Below, in pieces: positions 1 through 7,639 of a stretch of DNA of 12,465 nucleotides. Source of the DNA: a bacterium HR12 (lineage in GTDB: Bacteria > Actinomycetota > UBA4738 > HRBIN12); contig BEHO01000009.1 of NCBI GenBank assembly GCA_002898915.1, forward strand, positions 1 through 12,465, in the 5' to 3' direction. The first letter of the stretch is position 1, and each line of letters starts with the position of its first letter. The notes under the pieces are model-generated. The model was not told the DNA's origin. It worked only from the letters and a program-made list of their open reading frames with translations, and did no database searches. The position numbers and the translations under genes were made by a program.

Positions 1-1237
1 CGGCCGCCGTCCGGAGGTCCAGGCCGACCGCCTCGCCCACGCGAGCCACCGCCCCCCGGGCGAGTTCCACGTCGAGCGGAAGCTCGCCGGCGAGCGGGGT
101 CTCGGGCCCCAGGACACCGGCCGCCACGAAGGCGTCCGTGAGCGTGGGCGCGGTCCCCCCACGGCCGTACGCGGCGGGCCCGGGGTCGGCCCCCGCGCTC
201 TCGGGTCCCACCCGGAGCCGGCCCGCGCGATCCACGCTCGCGATGCTTCCCCCGCCCGCGCCGACGGTCACGATATCCACCGACGGCGCGAGGATCGGGT
301 GGTCGTTGGCGCGCAGGACGGGGGTCACGGGAGGAACCCCGTCCTGCGCCAGGCACACGTCGAGCGAGGTACCGCCCATATCGAACGCGATCACACGCCC
401 GAGCCCGTGCCGCCCGGCGAGCGCCAGCGCCCCGGCCACGCCGGCCGCGGGCCCCGACAGGATCAGGCGGTGGGCCTCGCGGTCCGCGCGTTCCGCCGGC
501 ACGCAGCCCCCGTTGGACTGCATCACGAGGAAGGGGGCGTCCACCCCGAGCTCCCGGAGGCCGGCCGCCGCCCGACGGACGTAGCGCCCGACGACCGGAC
601 GCAGGGCGGCGTTGACGACCGCCGTGGCGGTGCGCGGATACTCGCGGAACTCGCGGGCAACCTCGGAGGACAGCGTCACCGGCACCTCCGGGAGCCGCGC
701 GCGGAGGGCTCGCCCGATCGCGCGTTCGTGACGATCGTCCAGGTAGCTGAAGAGGAACGCCACGGCCACCGCCTCCGGCGACCTGGCGGCCGTCTCTTCC
801 ACGACCCGGTCGATCTCCTCCGGCGTCAGGGGGACCACGATCTCGCCGAGGCTGGAGAGCCGCTCCCGCACCTCGATGCGGTCCCGCCGGGGAACCATCT
901 CGTCCGGGCGAGGCTGCATGAGGTCGTAGAGCTTCGGCCGGCTGCCCGTCCGGTAGCTGAGGATGTCCCGGAAGCCCTCCGTGGCGAGCAGCACCACCCG
1001 GGTTCGCACGCCCGTCAGCACGGCGTTCGTCGCGACGGTGGTGCCGTGGAAGAGCAGGTCCACCCGGTCGACACCGCCCTCGCGGAGCCGACGCAGGCAG
1101 TCGAGGAGACCGACCGACGGGTCGGCGGGCGTCGAGGGCACCTTCGCCACCCTGAGCTCGCCGTCCGGGGCCACCGCGACGCCGTCGGTGAAGGTCCCCC
1201 CGACGTCGATCCCCACGATCCACCCCCGTGCCGGCAT
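1..1237 (-). CDS. hyuA: Hydantoinase/oxoprolinase subunit A (HyuA-type), partial: N-terminal 412 residues
   Basis: This is the large ATP-dependent subunit of the hydantoinase/5-oxoprolinase family, which opens cyclic amide rings in the cytoplasm, usually with a HyuB partner. The ATG at 1237 has an AGGAGG 5 bases upstream. Reading runs 412 codons to the left edge without a stop; full-length members have roughly 650-700 residues, so the C-terminal third lies outside. Visible signatures are the actin-fold phosphate loop DVGGTFTD (11-18), HGTTVATNAVL (64-74), EFREYPRTATAVVNAAL (196-212), MQSNGG (239-244), SGPAAGV (261-267), FDMGGTSLDV (285-294) and VGAGGGSIASVD (325-336). It starts 16 bases after the luciferase-like gene and is last in the visible operon; a hyuB gene would be expected beyond the left edge. 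The family is certain. The substrate (hydantoin, 5-oxoproline, N-methylhydantoin, acetophenone-type or other) is not, so the symbol denotes family only. Confidence 0.93.
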   Translation of the reverse strand, partial: MPARGWIVGIDVGGTFTDGVAVAPDGELRVAKVPSTPADPSVGLLDCLRRLREGGVDRVDLLFHGTTVATNAVLTGVRTRVVLLATEGFRDILSYRTGSRPKLYDLMQPRPDEMVPRRDRIEVRERLSSLGEIVVPLTPEEIDRVVEETAARSPEAVAVAFLFSYLDDRHERAIGRALRARLPEVPVTLSSEVAREFREYPRTATAVVNAALRPVVGRYVRRAAAGLRELGVDAPFLVMQSNGGCVPAERADREAHRLILSGPAAGVAGALALAGRHGLGRVIAFDMGGTSLDVCLAQDGVPPVTPVLRANDHPILAPSVDIVTVGAGGGSIASVDRAGRLRVGPESAGADPGPAAYGRGGTAPTLTDAFVAAGVLGPETPLAGELPLDVELARGAVARVGEAVGLDLRTAA

Positions 1238-1253
1238 CCGTCCCTCCTCGGCG

Positions 1254-2261
1254 CTAGCGGAGCTGTGGCACGACCGCCTCCCCGAAGACCGCGAGGGCCT
1301 CCTCTTGGATCGACGGGTCGAGGCCCGGCCAGTAGAGGCGGGCCACGAGATGGACGTCCTCGCCCGCGAGGCGCCGGAACCGGTCGAGCTGCTCCATGAC
1401 CTCGTCCGGGCGCCCCACGACGATCTGCCGGCGCAGCGCCTCCTCATCCGCGGCCGACAGCCGGGGCGGCAGCTGCGGCGGGCCCGTCCGCCCTCGCGCG
1501 TCCTCCATGTCCAGGTACTTCCACACCACGTAGTGATGGCTGTCCCGGACCCGCTCCCACGCGTCCGCCCCCGGCCACGCGAAGACGGAGACCACCGCCG
1601 CGTTCACGAACGGCGCGTCCCGTCGACCCGCCCGCTCCCGCTCCTCGGCGGCCCAGCGGATCTGCTCGGCGAAGGCCTCGGCGGTCACCTCGGTCGCGAG
1701 GAACCCGTCCGCGATCCGCCCCGCTCGACGGACACCCGCCTCGGAGAGGGCGCCGATCCAGATCGGCGGCCCCTCCCCTGGCGGCTTCGGCGTGACGGCC
1801 ACCCCCGGGTAGCCGTCGGTCACCGGACGCGGCGACCACGCCTCGCGCAGGACGCGGACGCACCGCTCCAGGCGTTGGCCCGCCTCGCTCGGCGGCACCC
1901 CGAAGGCATCGAACTCCTCCCGACGCCACCCCGCGCCGAGCCCGAGGATCAGCCGTCCCCGAGCGATCAGATCCACCACCGCCGCATCCTCGGCCACCCG
2001 GATGGGATCGTGGAGGGGCGCGAGCAGGACCCCCGTCCCGACCGTGATCGTCCGCGTGCGCGCGGCGACCGCCGCACACATCGGGAGCAGCGACGGCAGG
2101 TACCCATCGTCGATGAAGTGATGTTCCGAGACCCACACGGAGTCGAAGCCGAGACGCTCCGCCTCCTCGGCCAGCGCCAGCGCGTGGGCGAAGATCTCCT
2201 CCGAGGTGCGGCGATCGCTCGGATGCCGCTCGCACGTGATCAGACCGAAGCCGAACCGCAT
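1254..2261 (-). CDS. LLM-class flavin/F420-dependent oxidoreductase
   Basis: A 335-residue luciferase-like monooxygenase domain protein (TIM barrel) using FMN or coenzyme F420. The N-terminal strand MRFGFGLITCE, the helix AEEAERLGFDSVWVSEHHF (31-49), GTGVLLAPLHDPIRVAEDAA (75-94) and GRLILGLGAGWRREEF (102-117) are classic for the family, and the length is normal. The SEHHF motif at 45-49 is shared by FMN- and F420-dependent members, so the cofactor cannot be assigned. The ATG at 2261 follows the C45 gene's TGA by 5 bases, with purine-rich sequence in the end of that gene serving as a ribosome site; the stop is TAG at 1254. In the operon it would oxidise or oxygenate an intermediate of the imported compound. 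Family assignment is firm; the reaction is unknown. Confidence 0.93.
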   Translation of the reverse strand: MRFGFGLITCERHPSDRRTSEEIFAHALALAEEAERLGFDSVWVSEHHFIDDGYLPSLLPMCAAVAARTRTITVGTGVLLAPLHDPIRVAEDAAVVDLIARGRLILGLGAGWRREEFDAFGVPPSEAGQRLERCVRVLREAWSPRPVTDGYPGVAVTPKPPGEGPPIWIGALSEAGVRRAGRIADGFLATEVTAEAFAEQIRWAAEERERAGRRDAPFVNAAVVSVFAWPGADAWERVRDSHHYVVWKYLDMEDARGRTGPPQLPPRLSAADEEALRRQIVVGRPDEVMEQLDRFRRLAGEDVHLVARLYWPGLDPSIQEEALAVFGEAVVPQLR

Positions 2262-2266
2262 CCGCC

Positions 2267-3433
2267 TCAGTCGCTCCTCAGCAGGTCCTCACGGACGGGC
2301 GAGGGCTTGGACAGGAACCCCGCGTAGTCCAGGCGCCGATAGGGCGTCCTGCATGGATGACCGTCCGCGATCCACAGCTCGCGGGCGTCGAGATCCATGA
2401 GGACGGAGGCGACCGTGGCGCCCTGGTCCGCCGGTCGCATCCGCCGGTCGGGATGGCAACACACGCCCGACGGGTAGTTCGCGTGGTCCGCGAGCATCGC
2501 GCCGAAGGCCTCCAGCGTGAGTCCGCCGGAGCGCGCGCCGGCCACCGCGGTCCTCAGGCGCTCCAGTCGGAAGGGGCTGTCCGGCATCGCCCAGAGGGAG
2601 ACGTCCTTGAGTCCGGCGGGGAGCGCGAGGAAGTGGTTCGTGTGGAGGAGCACCCCCTGATCCGGGAACACGAGCGACATGCGCGAGAAGTCCCCCGGCG
2701 CCGCCTCCACGTCCACGGCGATCCCGTCCCGATGGGCGATCAGGTAGTTGGCCGAGGACGCTCGGGGTCGTTCCATCAGGACCGCGTACGCGTCGGAGAG
2801 GGTCTCGCAGTCCAGGATGGCCCGCAACAGCGCATGGTAGGGCACGCCAGGCTCACCGCGATCCCCGTCCGTCACCAGCGCGTTCGTCGCGAGCCCGATG
2901 CCGGAGGAGTTCATCCCGGTCTTCGCCAAGAGCCCCGCTTCGACGACCGTCACGAAGTCGGGCGCGTCCGGCTGCTCCACCTCGAGCACGACCACCGTGT
3001 CGAAGCAGTGGGGCAACCAGTCCCAGTTCTGCCCGATCAACGTGTGGCCCTCGGCGCTCGCCTCGGGGAGCACCGCGAAGGCGCTGCATGCGTCGACGCG
3101 GCCGGACGCCTCGGCCGAGCGCGCCCGGGCCGCGAACATGACCTCGGTCCGCACGTTGATCGCGAGGACGTCCTCGTACGGCACGCCGGCCCCCTCGGCG
3201 ATGCCGCGGATCTCCTCCAGGTACGCGGGACGGAACCTCGCGATCGCCTCCTCGAACGACCTCGCGAGACGCCTCGCCCCCTCCGTGTCGAGGCCCGCGA
3301 GCTCTCGGAACACGTCCCGGTAGCCCTCCACCGATCGGACGACGCGCTCCGCCGCCTGCTCCCCGTACGCCCGGCCACGCTCGTAGGGGTCACCCGCGAC
3401 CCGCACGTGCGGGTAGGACCGCTTCTCGCTCAT
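2267..3433 (-). CDS. C45-family autoproteolytic acyltransferase/hydrolase (Ntn fold)
   Basis: A 388-residue protein resembling the acyl-CoA:6-aminopenicillanate acyltransferase family (peptidase C45). These precursors cut themselves just before a cysteine, which becomes the N-terminal nucleophile for amide hydrolysis or acyl transfer. The predicted cleavage site is Ala115/Cys116 in GRVDACSAFAVLP. The family landmarks that follow are GHTLIGQNWDW (129-139), a glycine-rich GLLAKTGMNSSGIGLATNAL stretch, ANYLIAHRDG and LLHTNHFLALP. The N-terminal RVAGDPYERGRAYGEQ (11-26) is also typical. I chose the ATG at 3433 because it overlaps the preceding SDR stop (ATGA) and begins the conserved region; an in-frame extension to 3667 would run deep into the SDR gene. 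There is no signal peptide, so it is probably cytoplasmic. In this operon it probably cleaves an N-acyl or peptide-like amide, by inference. Confidence 0.9.
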   Translation of the reverse strand: MSEKRSYPHVRVAGDPYERGRAYGEQAAERVVRSVEGYRDVFRELAGLDTEGARRLARSFEEAIARFRPAYLEEIRGIAEGAGVPYEDVLAINVRTEVMFAARARSAEASGRVDACSAFAVLPEASAEGHTLIGQNWDWLPHCFDTVVVLEVEQPDAPDFVTVVEAGLLAKTGMNSSGIGLATNALVTDGDRGEPGVPYHALLRAILDCETLSDAYAVLMERPRASSANYLIAHRDGIAVDVEAAPGDFSRMSLVFPDQGVLLHTNHFLALPAGLKDVSLWAMPDSPFRLERLRTAVAGARSGGLTLEAFGAMLADHANYPSGVCCHPDRRMRPADQGATVASVLMDLDARELWIADGHPCRTPYRRLDYAGFLSKPSPVREDLLRSD

Positions 3434-4182
3434 AGCGCCGTCAGCCCCCCGTCGACCGTCACGACGCTGCCCGTCATGTACGAGGCATCCGCCGACGAGA
3501 GGAACGCGATCACCGTCGCGACCTCCTCGGGTCGCCCGAACCGGCCGAGCGGGACGTGTTCCTCGACGTACCGTTCGGCCACCTCGGGGTCCTCGGTCAG
3601 GCTGAGCATGGGGGTCAGGATCGGCCCAGGACACACGGCGTTCACCCGGATCCCGTAGGGGGCCCACTCCACCGCGAGCTGCTTGGTCATCGCCACGACG
3701 CCGGCCTTGCTCGCGTTGTAGTGGGAAGCCGGTTCCACGCGGTCGGCGACGAGCGCCGCCACCGATGCGATGTTCACCACCGACCCGCCCATCCCCGCCG
3801 CTCGGAGCCGCATCGCCGCCTCCCGCGCGACGAGGAAGGACCCGACCAGGTTGACCTGGAGGACCTCCGACCAGGCCTCGGGCGAGAGCTCCAGCGCGGG
3901 GGCGAAGCGGTAGATGCCTGCGGAGTTCACGATGAGGTCGGGCGGGCCCCCGATCGCGTCCTCGGCCGCGCCCACGCCGGCCGCCACGGCCTCGGGGTCG
4001 GCCACGTCGGCGACGACCGCGGCCGCACCCAGCTCCTCCGCCCTGCGGATGACCCGCTCCTCGTTGTGGTCCAGCAACGCGACCCTCGCGCCCTCCGCAG
4101 CCAGGAGACGCGCCGTGGCCAGGCCGATCCCGGAGCCGCCCCCGGTCACGAGCGCGCGCCGGCCTTCGAAGCGACCCGTCAC
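3430..4182 (-). CDS. SDR-family oxidoreductase (first from the left)
   Basis: A 250-residue classical short-chain dehydrogenase/reductase with a Rossmann fold. The cofactor loop is TGGGSGIG (13-20). An Asp at the end of the second strand (LLDHN, D38) favours NAD(H) over NADP(H). NSAG is at 86-89, and the catalytic set is Ser140, Tyr155 and Lys159 (YNASK). CPGPILTPM (184-192) and the C-terminal VTVDGGLTAL are standard. The start is a GTG at 4182 forming a GTGA overlap with the stop of the upstream SDR, and its own stop forms an ATGA overlap with the C45 gene, so it is tightly coupled translationally. It is clearly different in sequence from its SDR neighbour, so the pair is not a recent tandem duplicate. 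Substrate is probably a hydroxyl/keto intermediate, by inference. Confidence 0.94.
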   Translation of the reverse strand: MTGRFEGRRALVTGGGSGIGLATARLLAAEGARVALLDHNEERVIRRAEELGAAAVVADVADPEAVAAGVGAAEDAIGGPPDLIVNSAGIYRFAPALELSPEAWSEVLQVNLVGSFLVAREAAMRLRAAGMGGSVVNIASVAALVADRVEPASHYNASKAGVVAMTKQLAVEWAPYGIRVNAVCPGPILTPMLSLTEDPEVAERYVEEHVPLGRFGRPEEVATVIAFLSSADASYMTGSVVTVDGGLTAL

Positions 4183-4949
4183 GTCAGCACCACCCCGCCG
4201 TTGACCCCGATCGTCTGGCCCGTGACGTACGCGGCGTCATCCGACACCAACCAGGCCACGGCGCCGGCGACGTCCTCACCGGTGCCGTGGCGACCCAGGG
4301 GGATAGCCTGGACCACACGGGCCACCTCCTCCTCGAAGGTGCGGCCGCTCCGCGCGGCCCGCTCGCGAAGGTCCTGGAAGTGCATCTCGGTCGCCATGTT
4401 CCCCGGCGCGATCGTGTTGACGCGGATCCCGTACGGCGCGAGCTCGAGCGCCAGCGAGTGCGTGAGGAGCGCGACGCCGCCCTTGGACGCGCTGTAGGCG
4501 GCGGCACCGGCCTCCCCTCGCTGCCCGAAGATGGACCCGATGTTCACGATGCAGCCCCCCGTCCCCTGCTCGATCATGACGCGGGCCACGGCGCGCGCCA
4601 CGAGGATGGCGCCGACGAGGTTGACCTCGATGACGCGCCGCACCTCCTCGACCGAGACGTCCACGAGCGGCCTCGTCGAGCCCCCGATGCCCGCGTTGTT
4701 GACGAGCAGGTCGATCCCCCCGAGGGCCGCCGCGGCCTCCCCGACCCCGCGTTCGACGTCGTCCTCTCGCCCCACGTCGCCCCGGATCGCCGTCACCCGC
4801 GAGCCGGGGCGCAGCGCCGCGACCTCCCGGGCGGTCCCTCCGACGGCCTCGTCGATGTCGAGCAGGGCGACGTCTCCGCCGTCCCGGACGAGCCGTTCCG
4901 CGACCGCCCGGCCGAGCCCGCGTGCACCGCCCGTCACGAGCGCCCTCAC
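4179..4949 (-). CDS. SDR-family oxidoreductase (second from the left)
   Basis: A 256-residue classical SDR. TGGARGLG (6-13) binds the cofactor, D31 in LLDID suggests NAD(H), NNAG lies at 84-87, and the catalytic residues are Ser139, Tyr152 and Lys156 (YSASK). IAPGNMATEMH (180-190) and the terminal GQTIGVNGG are family-typical. The start matters here: the reading frame stays open upstream to 5213, but the SDR fold begins at the GTG at 4949 (MRALVTGG), which forms a GTGA overlap with the deacetylase stop; the upstream part is out-of-frame deacetylase gene. Two dissimilar SDRs side by side suggest either successive oxidation steps or different substrates within one pathway. Confidence 0.93.
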   Translation of the reverse strand: MRALVTGGARGLGRAVAERLVRDGGDVALLDIDEAVGGTAREVAALRPGSRVTAIRGDVGREDDVERGVGEAAAALGGIDLLVNNAGIGGSTRPLVDVSVEEVRRVIEVNLVGAILVARAVARVMIEQGTGGCIVNIGSIFGQRGEAGAAAYSASKGGVALLTHSLALELAPYGIRVNTIAPGNMATEMHFQDLRERAARSGRTFEEEVARVVQAIPLGRHGTGEDVAGAVAWLVSDDAAYVTGQTIGVNGGVVLT

Positions 4950-5728
4950 GGTACCCGCTCCGCGATCTCCCCGGCCGTCGCCACCCACACGTCCTCGCAT
5001 CCGAGGACGAGATCGATGACCCGCTCCAAGACCTCGAGCCGCCCCGGACGGCCGATGATCTGCGGGTGCATCGTGAAGACGCACGCGCCCCCCAGACGAC
5101 GGATCCCGAGGAACTCCGCCTGCCAGATCTCGAAGAACTCCGAGGGGGTCGAGATCTTCTTCGTCCACGTCGCCCCGTCGAACCAGAAGTGGGGGGCGTC
5201 GTCCAGGATCCACTGGATCGGGACCTCGACGATGCGCGAGCCCTCATGCCGGTAGGGGCGGATGTCGTCCATGAACTGGGACGAGTAGGCGAACCCGTGC
5301 GCCTCGAGCAGCCGCAGCGTGTGCGGGCTGATGTCCCAGGACGGCGAACGATAGCCGCGCACCTCGGCGCCGAGCGACGTCAGGACCTCCTTGCCCCGAA
5401 CGAGCTCGGCCTCCTCCTCCTCGGCCGTGAGCTTGGTCGGCGAGGTGTGCGTGTAGCCGTGGTGCCCCACCTCGTGTCCCGCCTCGAGGATGCTCCGGAC
5501 CCGGCCCGGGTACCGCTCCGCCACCCGTCCGGGGATGAAGAAGGTCGCCCGCACCCCCCGACGCTCGAGCAGCTCGAGGATCAGCGGGATCGCGACCTTG
5601 GCACCGTACGTCCCCTGCGAGAGGACACCTGGGCGATGGGCGTTCTCCGGGTCCTCCCCGATCCAGACCTCCTCCGCGTCGAAGTCGAACGTGAACGCCG
5701 CGGCCGCCGTTCTCCCCTCGGGCCACAT
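4946..5728 (-). CDS. CE4 polysaccharide-deacetylase-fold amidohydrolase, PuuE/HpPgdA-like
   Basis: A 260-residue NodB-homology protein. The metal and catalytic motifs are present: TFDFDAEE (13-20) with Asp15/Asp17, HEVGHHGYTH (85-94) carrying the metal His90 and His94, RGYRSPSWD (124-132), and TMHPQ (219-223) with His221. VEVPIQWILDDAPHFWF (168-183 region) and the overall layout match the branch containing Helicobacter HpPgdA and PuuE-type allantoinase rather than secreted chitin or peptidoglycan deacetylases. There is no signal peptide or membrane anchor, so it should act in the cytoplasm. The ATG at 5728 shares one base with the LivM stop (TGATG), and its stop overlaps the next SDR start. 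With a hydantoinase and an amide transporter in the same operon, a small cyclic imide, ureide or amide is a more likely substrate than a polysaccharide; that is inference. Confidence 0.9.
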   Translation of the reverse strand: MWPEGRTAAAAFTFDFDAEEVWIGEDPENAHRPGVLSQGTYGAKVAIPLILELLERRGVRATFFIPGRVAERYPGRVRSILEAGHEVGHHGYTHTSPTKLTAEEEEAELVRGKEVLTSLGAEVRGYRSPSWDISPHTLRLLEAHGFAYSSQFMDDIRPYRHEGSRIVEVPIQWILDDAPHFWFDGATWTKKISTPSEFFEIWQAEFLGIRRLGGACVFTMHPQIIGRPGRLEVLERVIDLVLGCEDVWVATAGEIAERVP

Positions 5729-6771
5729 CAGCGCCCCTCCCCTGTCTCCGAACCGCTCCCCACGGGGAGCGCCGCTCCATCGACGGTGTCGGGGTCCGAT
5801 CCACCCCTCCGGGGGCGGGTCAGGAACCCCCGCGCGCGACCCACGAGCTGCATGATCCCCCCGGGGAAGAAGAGCACCGTGATCACGATCGCGAGACCCA
5901 GCAGACCGAGACGCAGCGAGCCCGCCACGCGCAGGTACTCGTTGCCGAAGGTGATGATCGCCGCGCCGAGCACCGGCCCGAGGAGCGTCCCGGCCCCGCC
6001 GAGCATCCACATCGAGATCACCATCAGGAACTGCTCGATCCCCAGCATGGCCGGCGAGATCTGCCCGAGCAGGTGCGCGTAGAGCGCCCCCGCGAAGCCG
6101 GTGAAGAACGCGGAGATCGCGAAGACGCGGAGGCCCTCCTTGAACCGATCCACCCCGAGGGCCTGCGCGAACGGCTCGGAGTCGCGGAGCGCCACGAACG
6201 CCAACCCCGGGGCCCCGCGGACGACGAGGACCAGCGCGGCCTGGGCGACGGCGAAGAAGGCGAGCGCGAAGTAGTACGCCTGCCACTTCTCCAGATCCTC
6301 GAGGAGTTCCGGGATCCCGAGCAGCCCGATCCCGCCGCCGGTCCAGGCGCGGAAGATCGTGATGACCGAGGGCAACGCGTCCGCGAACGCCAGGGTGAGC
6401 AGCGCGATGTAGATCCCGCGCAGCCGGAGGACGGGCAGCCCCACGAGGACGGTCACGAGCGCCATCGTCGCCAGGGCGCCGACCGGCATCGTGGCCCAGG
6501 GCGTGAGGTCCAGCTCCTTGGCCAGCACGGCCGACGTGTACGCCCCGATGGCGAAGAAGCCCATGTTGCCGAGGGACGTGATCCCGGCGAAACCGTTCGT
6601 GAGGTTCCAGTAGGAGGCCACGACGGCCCACACGAACGTCAGGGCGGCGACGTGGAGGACGAATCGATCCGCCCCCAGATAGGGCCAGGCGACGAGGAGG
6701 GCGCCGACGGACGCGAGCACGAGGTTCCGCGGTCGCAGCAGGGGCATCAACCGGCGGCCCGCCCCCCTCAC
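5728..6771 (-). CDS. livM: Branched-chain amino acid/amide ABC transporter permease LivM
   Basis: A 347-residue multi-spanning membrane protein of the LivM type, forming half of the transmembrane pore. LTNGFAGITSLGNMGFFAIG (57-76), followed by AYTSA, is the family hallmark, and FVALRDSEPFAQALGVD is the cytoplasmic coupling region. GGAGTLLGPVLGA and LFFPGGIMQLV near the end are also typical. About eight to ten hydrophobic segments are visible, followed by a hydrophilic Gly/Asp/Ser-rich tail of about 35 residues. I chose the GTG at 6771: it overlaps the LivH stop as GTGA and has GGAGGG 8 bases upstream. An in-frame ATG at 6747 would shorten it by 8 residues and cannot be excluded. The open frame to 7362 upstream is LivH in another frame. 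Confidence 0.92.
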   Translation of the reverse strand: MRGAGRRLMPLLRPRNLVLASVGALLVAWPYLGADRFVLHVAALTFVWAVVASYWNLTNGFAGITSLGNMGFFAIGAYTSAVLAKELDLTPWATMPVGALATMALVTVLVGLPVLRLRGIYIALLTLAFADALPSVITIFRAWTGGGIGLLGIPELLEDLEKWQAYYFALAFFAVAQAALVLVVRGAPGLAFVALRDSEPFAQALGVDRFKEGLRVFAISAFFTGFAGALYAHLLGQISPAMLGIEQFLMVISMWMLGGAGTLLGPVLGAAIITFGNEYLRVAGSLRLGLLGLAIVITVLFFPGGIMQLVGRARGFLTRPRRGGSDPDTVDGAALPVGSGSETGEGR

Positions 6772-7637
6772 GTCGACCGCCCTCCGAGGATGCCCTGCGG
6801 ACGGAGCCACAGCGCGACGATGAACGTCACGAGCCACGCCGGCCAGATCCAGATCGCGCCCAGGTAGAGCGTGACGAGGGCCTCGACGACCCCGAGGAGG
6901 AACGCGGCGACGATGGCGCCGGGCACGCTGCCGAGGCCGCCGAAGGCCACGATCACGAACCCCTTGATCATCCACTCCCATCCGATGTGAGGGGTCATGT
7001 ACGTCTTCGTGCCCAGCAGGACGCCGGACAGCCCCGTCATGACGAAGGCGAAGATGAAGGTCGCTCCGTAGATGCGGTCGATGTCGATCCCCACGACCTG
7101 CGCCCCGGGCAGGGACTGCGCCACGGCGCGCATCGCCTGCCCCGTGAGCGTCCGCTTCAGGAAGGCGCCGACGAGCACCATCAGCACCACCGACGCGGTG
7201 ATGAGGAACAGGTCGTTCAGCGCCAGTCGCCCGAACCACAGCCGGACGCTGCCGGGCAGGACGGCGGGAACCGATTTCACCCGGGGGCCGAAGAGCTCGA
7301 GGAGCGCGTACTCGGCCAGGATCGCGAGCCCCAGGGTGAACAGGAGCGTGCCGAACCCCCACTCGGAGCGCCTGAGGAGACCCCGGATCGCGCCCCAGTA
7401 CGTGGCGAGCGCCAGGACGACCATCACGAGCAGCGCGGCGGCGACGCCGACGGGGAGGGCCAGGCCGAGGCGGACCGCGGCGAACCAGACGAGGTACGCG
7501 GCCACGACGGCGACGTGCCCGTGGGCGAAGTTGAAGACGTGGCTCACCCCGTAGAGGATCGTGAGGCCCATCGCCATGATGGCGTAGAGCGAGCCCACGA
7601 TCAGCCCGCTCGCCAGGGAGTTGAGGAACGCGTCCAC
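6768..7637 (-). CDS. livH: Branched-chain amino acid/amide ABC transporter permease LivH
   Basis: A 289-residue integral membrane permease of the LivH type, pairing with LivM. The N-terminal LNSLASGLIVGSLYAIMAMG (5-24) leads into LTILYGVSHVFNFAHG with the NFAHG signature at 36-40. RTLTGQAMRAVAQ followed by GAQVVGIDIDRIY is the cytoplasmic EAA-like coupling loop. KGFVIVAFGGLGSVPGAIVA and the ending LRPQGILGG are strongly conserved in the family. The start is a GTG at 7637, two bases after the LivF stop, with AAGGAGG about 13 bases upstream, which is a rather long spacing. An open frame to 7946 exists, but its sequence is antisense-like and lacks membrane character. The stop overlaps the LivM start. 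Confidence 0.93.
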   Translation of the reverse strand: MDAFLNSLASGLIVGSLYAIMAMGLTILYGVSHVFNFAHGHVAVVAAYLVWFAAVRLGLALPVGVAAALLVMVVLALATYWGAIRGLLRRSEWGFGTLLFTLGLAILAEYALLELFGPRVKSVPAVLPGSVRLWFGRLALNDLFLITASVVLMVLVGAFLKRTLTGQAMRAVAQSLPGAQVVGIDIDRIYGATFIFAFVMTGLSGVLLGTKTYMTPHIGWEWMIKGFVIVAFGGLGSVPGAIVAAFLLGVVEALVTLYLGAIWIWPAWLVTFIVALWLRPQGILGGRST

Positions 7638-7639
7638 GA

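Noticed and set aside
299-2327. Long plus-strand open frames opposite hyuA and the luciferase-like gene
   Set aside because: They show no domains and have the composition expected of the antisense of high-GC genes. The minus-strand proteins have complete family motifs.
3434-3667. Upstream extension of the C45 protein
   Set aside because: It overlaps the SDR gene in another frame. The ATG at 3433 forms an ATGA overlap and starts the conserved domain.
2357-4497. Plus-strand open frames of 433 and 313 codons opposite the C45 and SDR genes
   Set aside because: These are antisense shadows of clearly recognisable SDR and C45 genes, with no recognisable motif or plausible start context.
3430-4949. 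Two adjacent SDRs as a tandem duplication
   Set aside because: Outside family-wide motifs the two proteins differ throughout and have different loop lengths, so a recent duplication is not supported.
4950-5213. Possible N-terminal extension or fusion on the second SDR
   Set aside because: The extension lies wholly inside the deacetylase gene in another frame and is low-complexity. The SDR nucleotide-binding motif begins right after GTG 4949, which overlaps the deacetylase stop.
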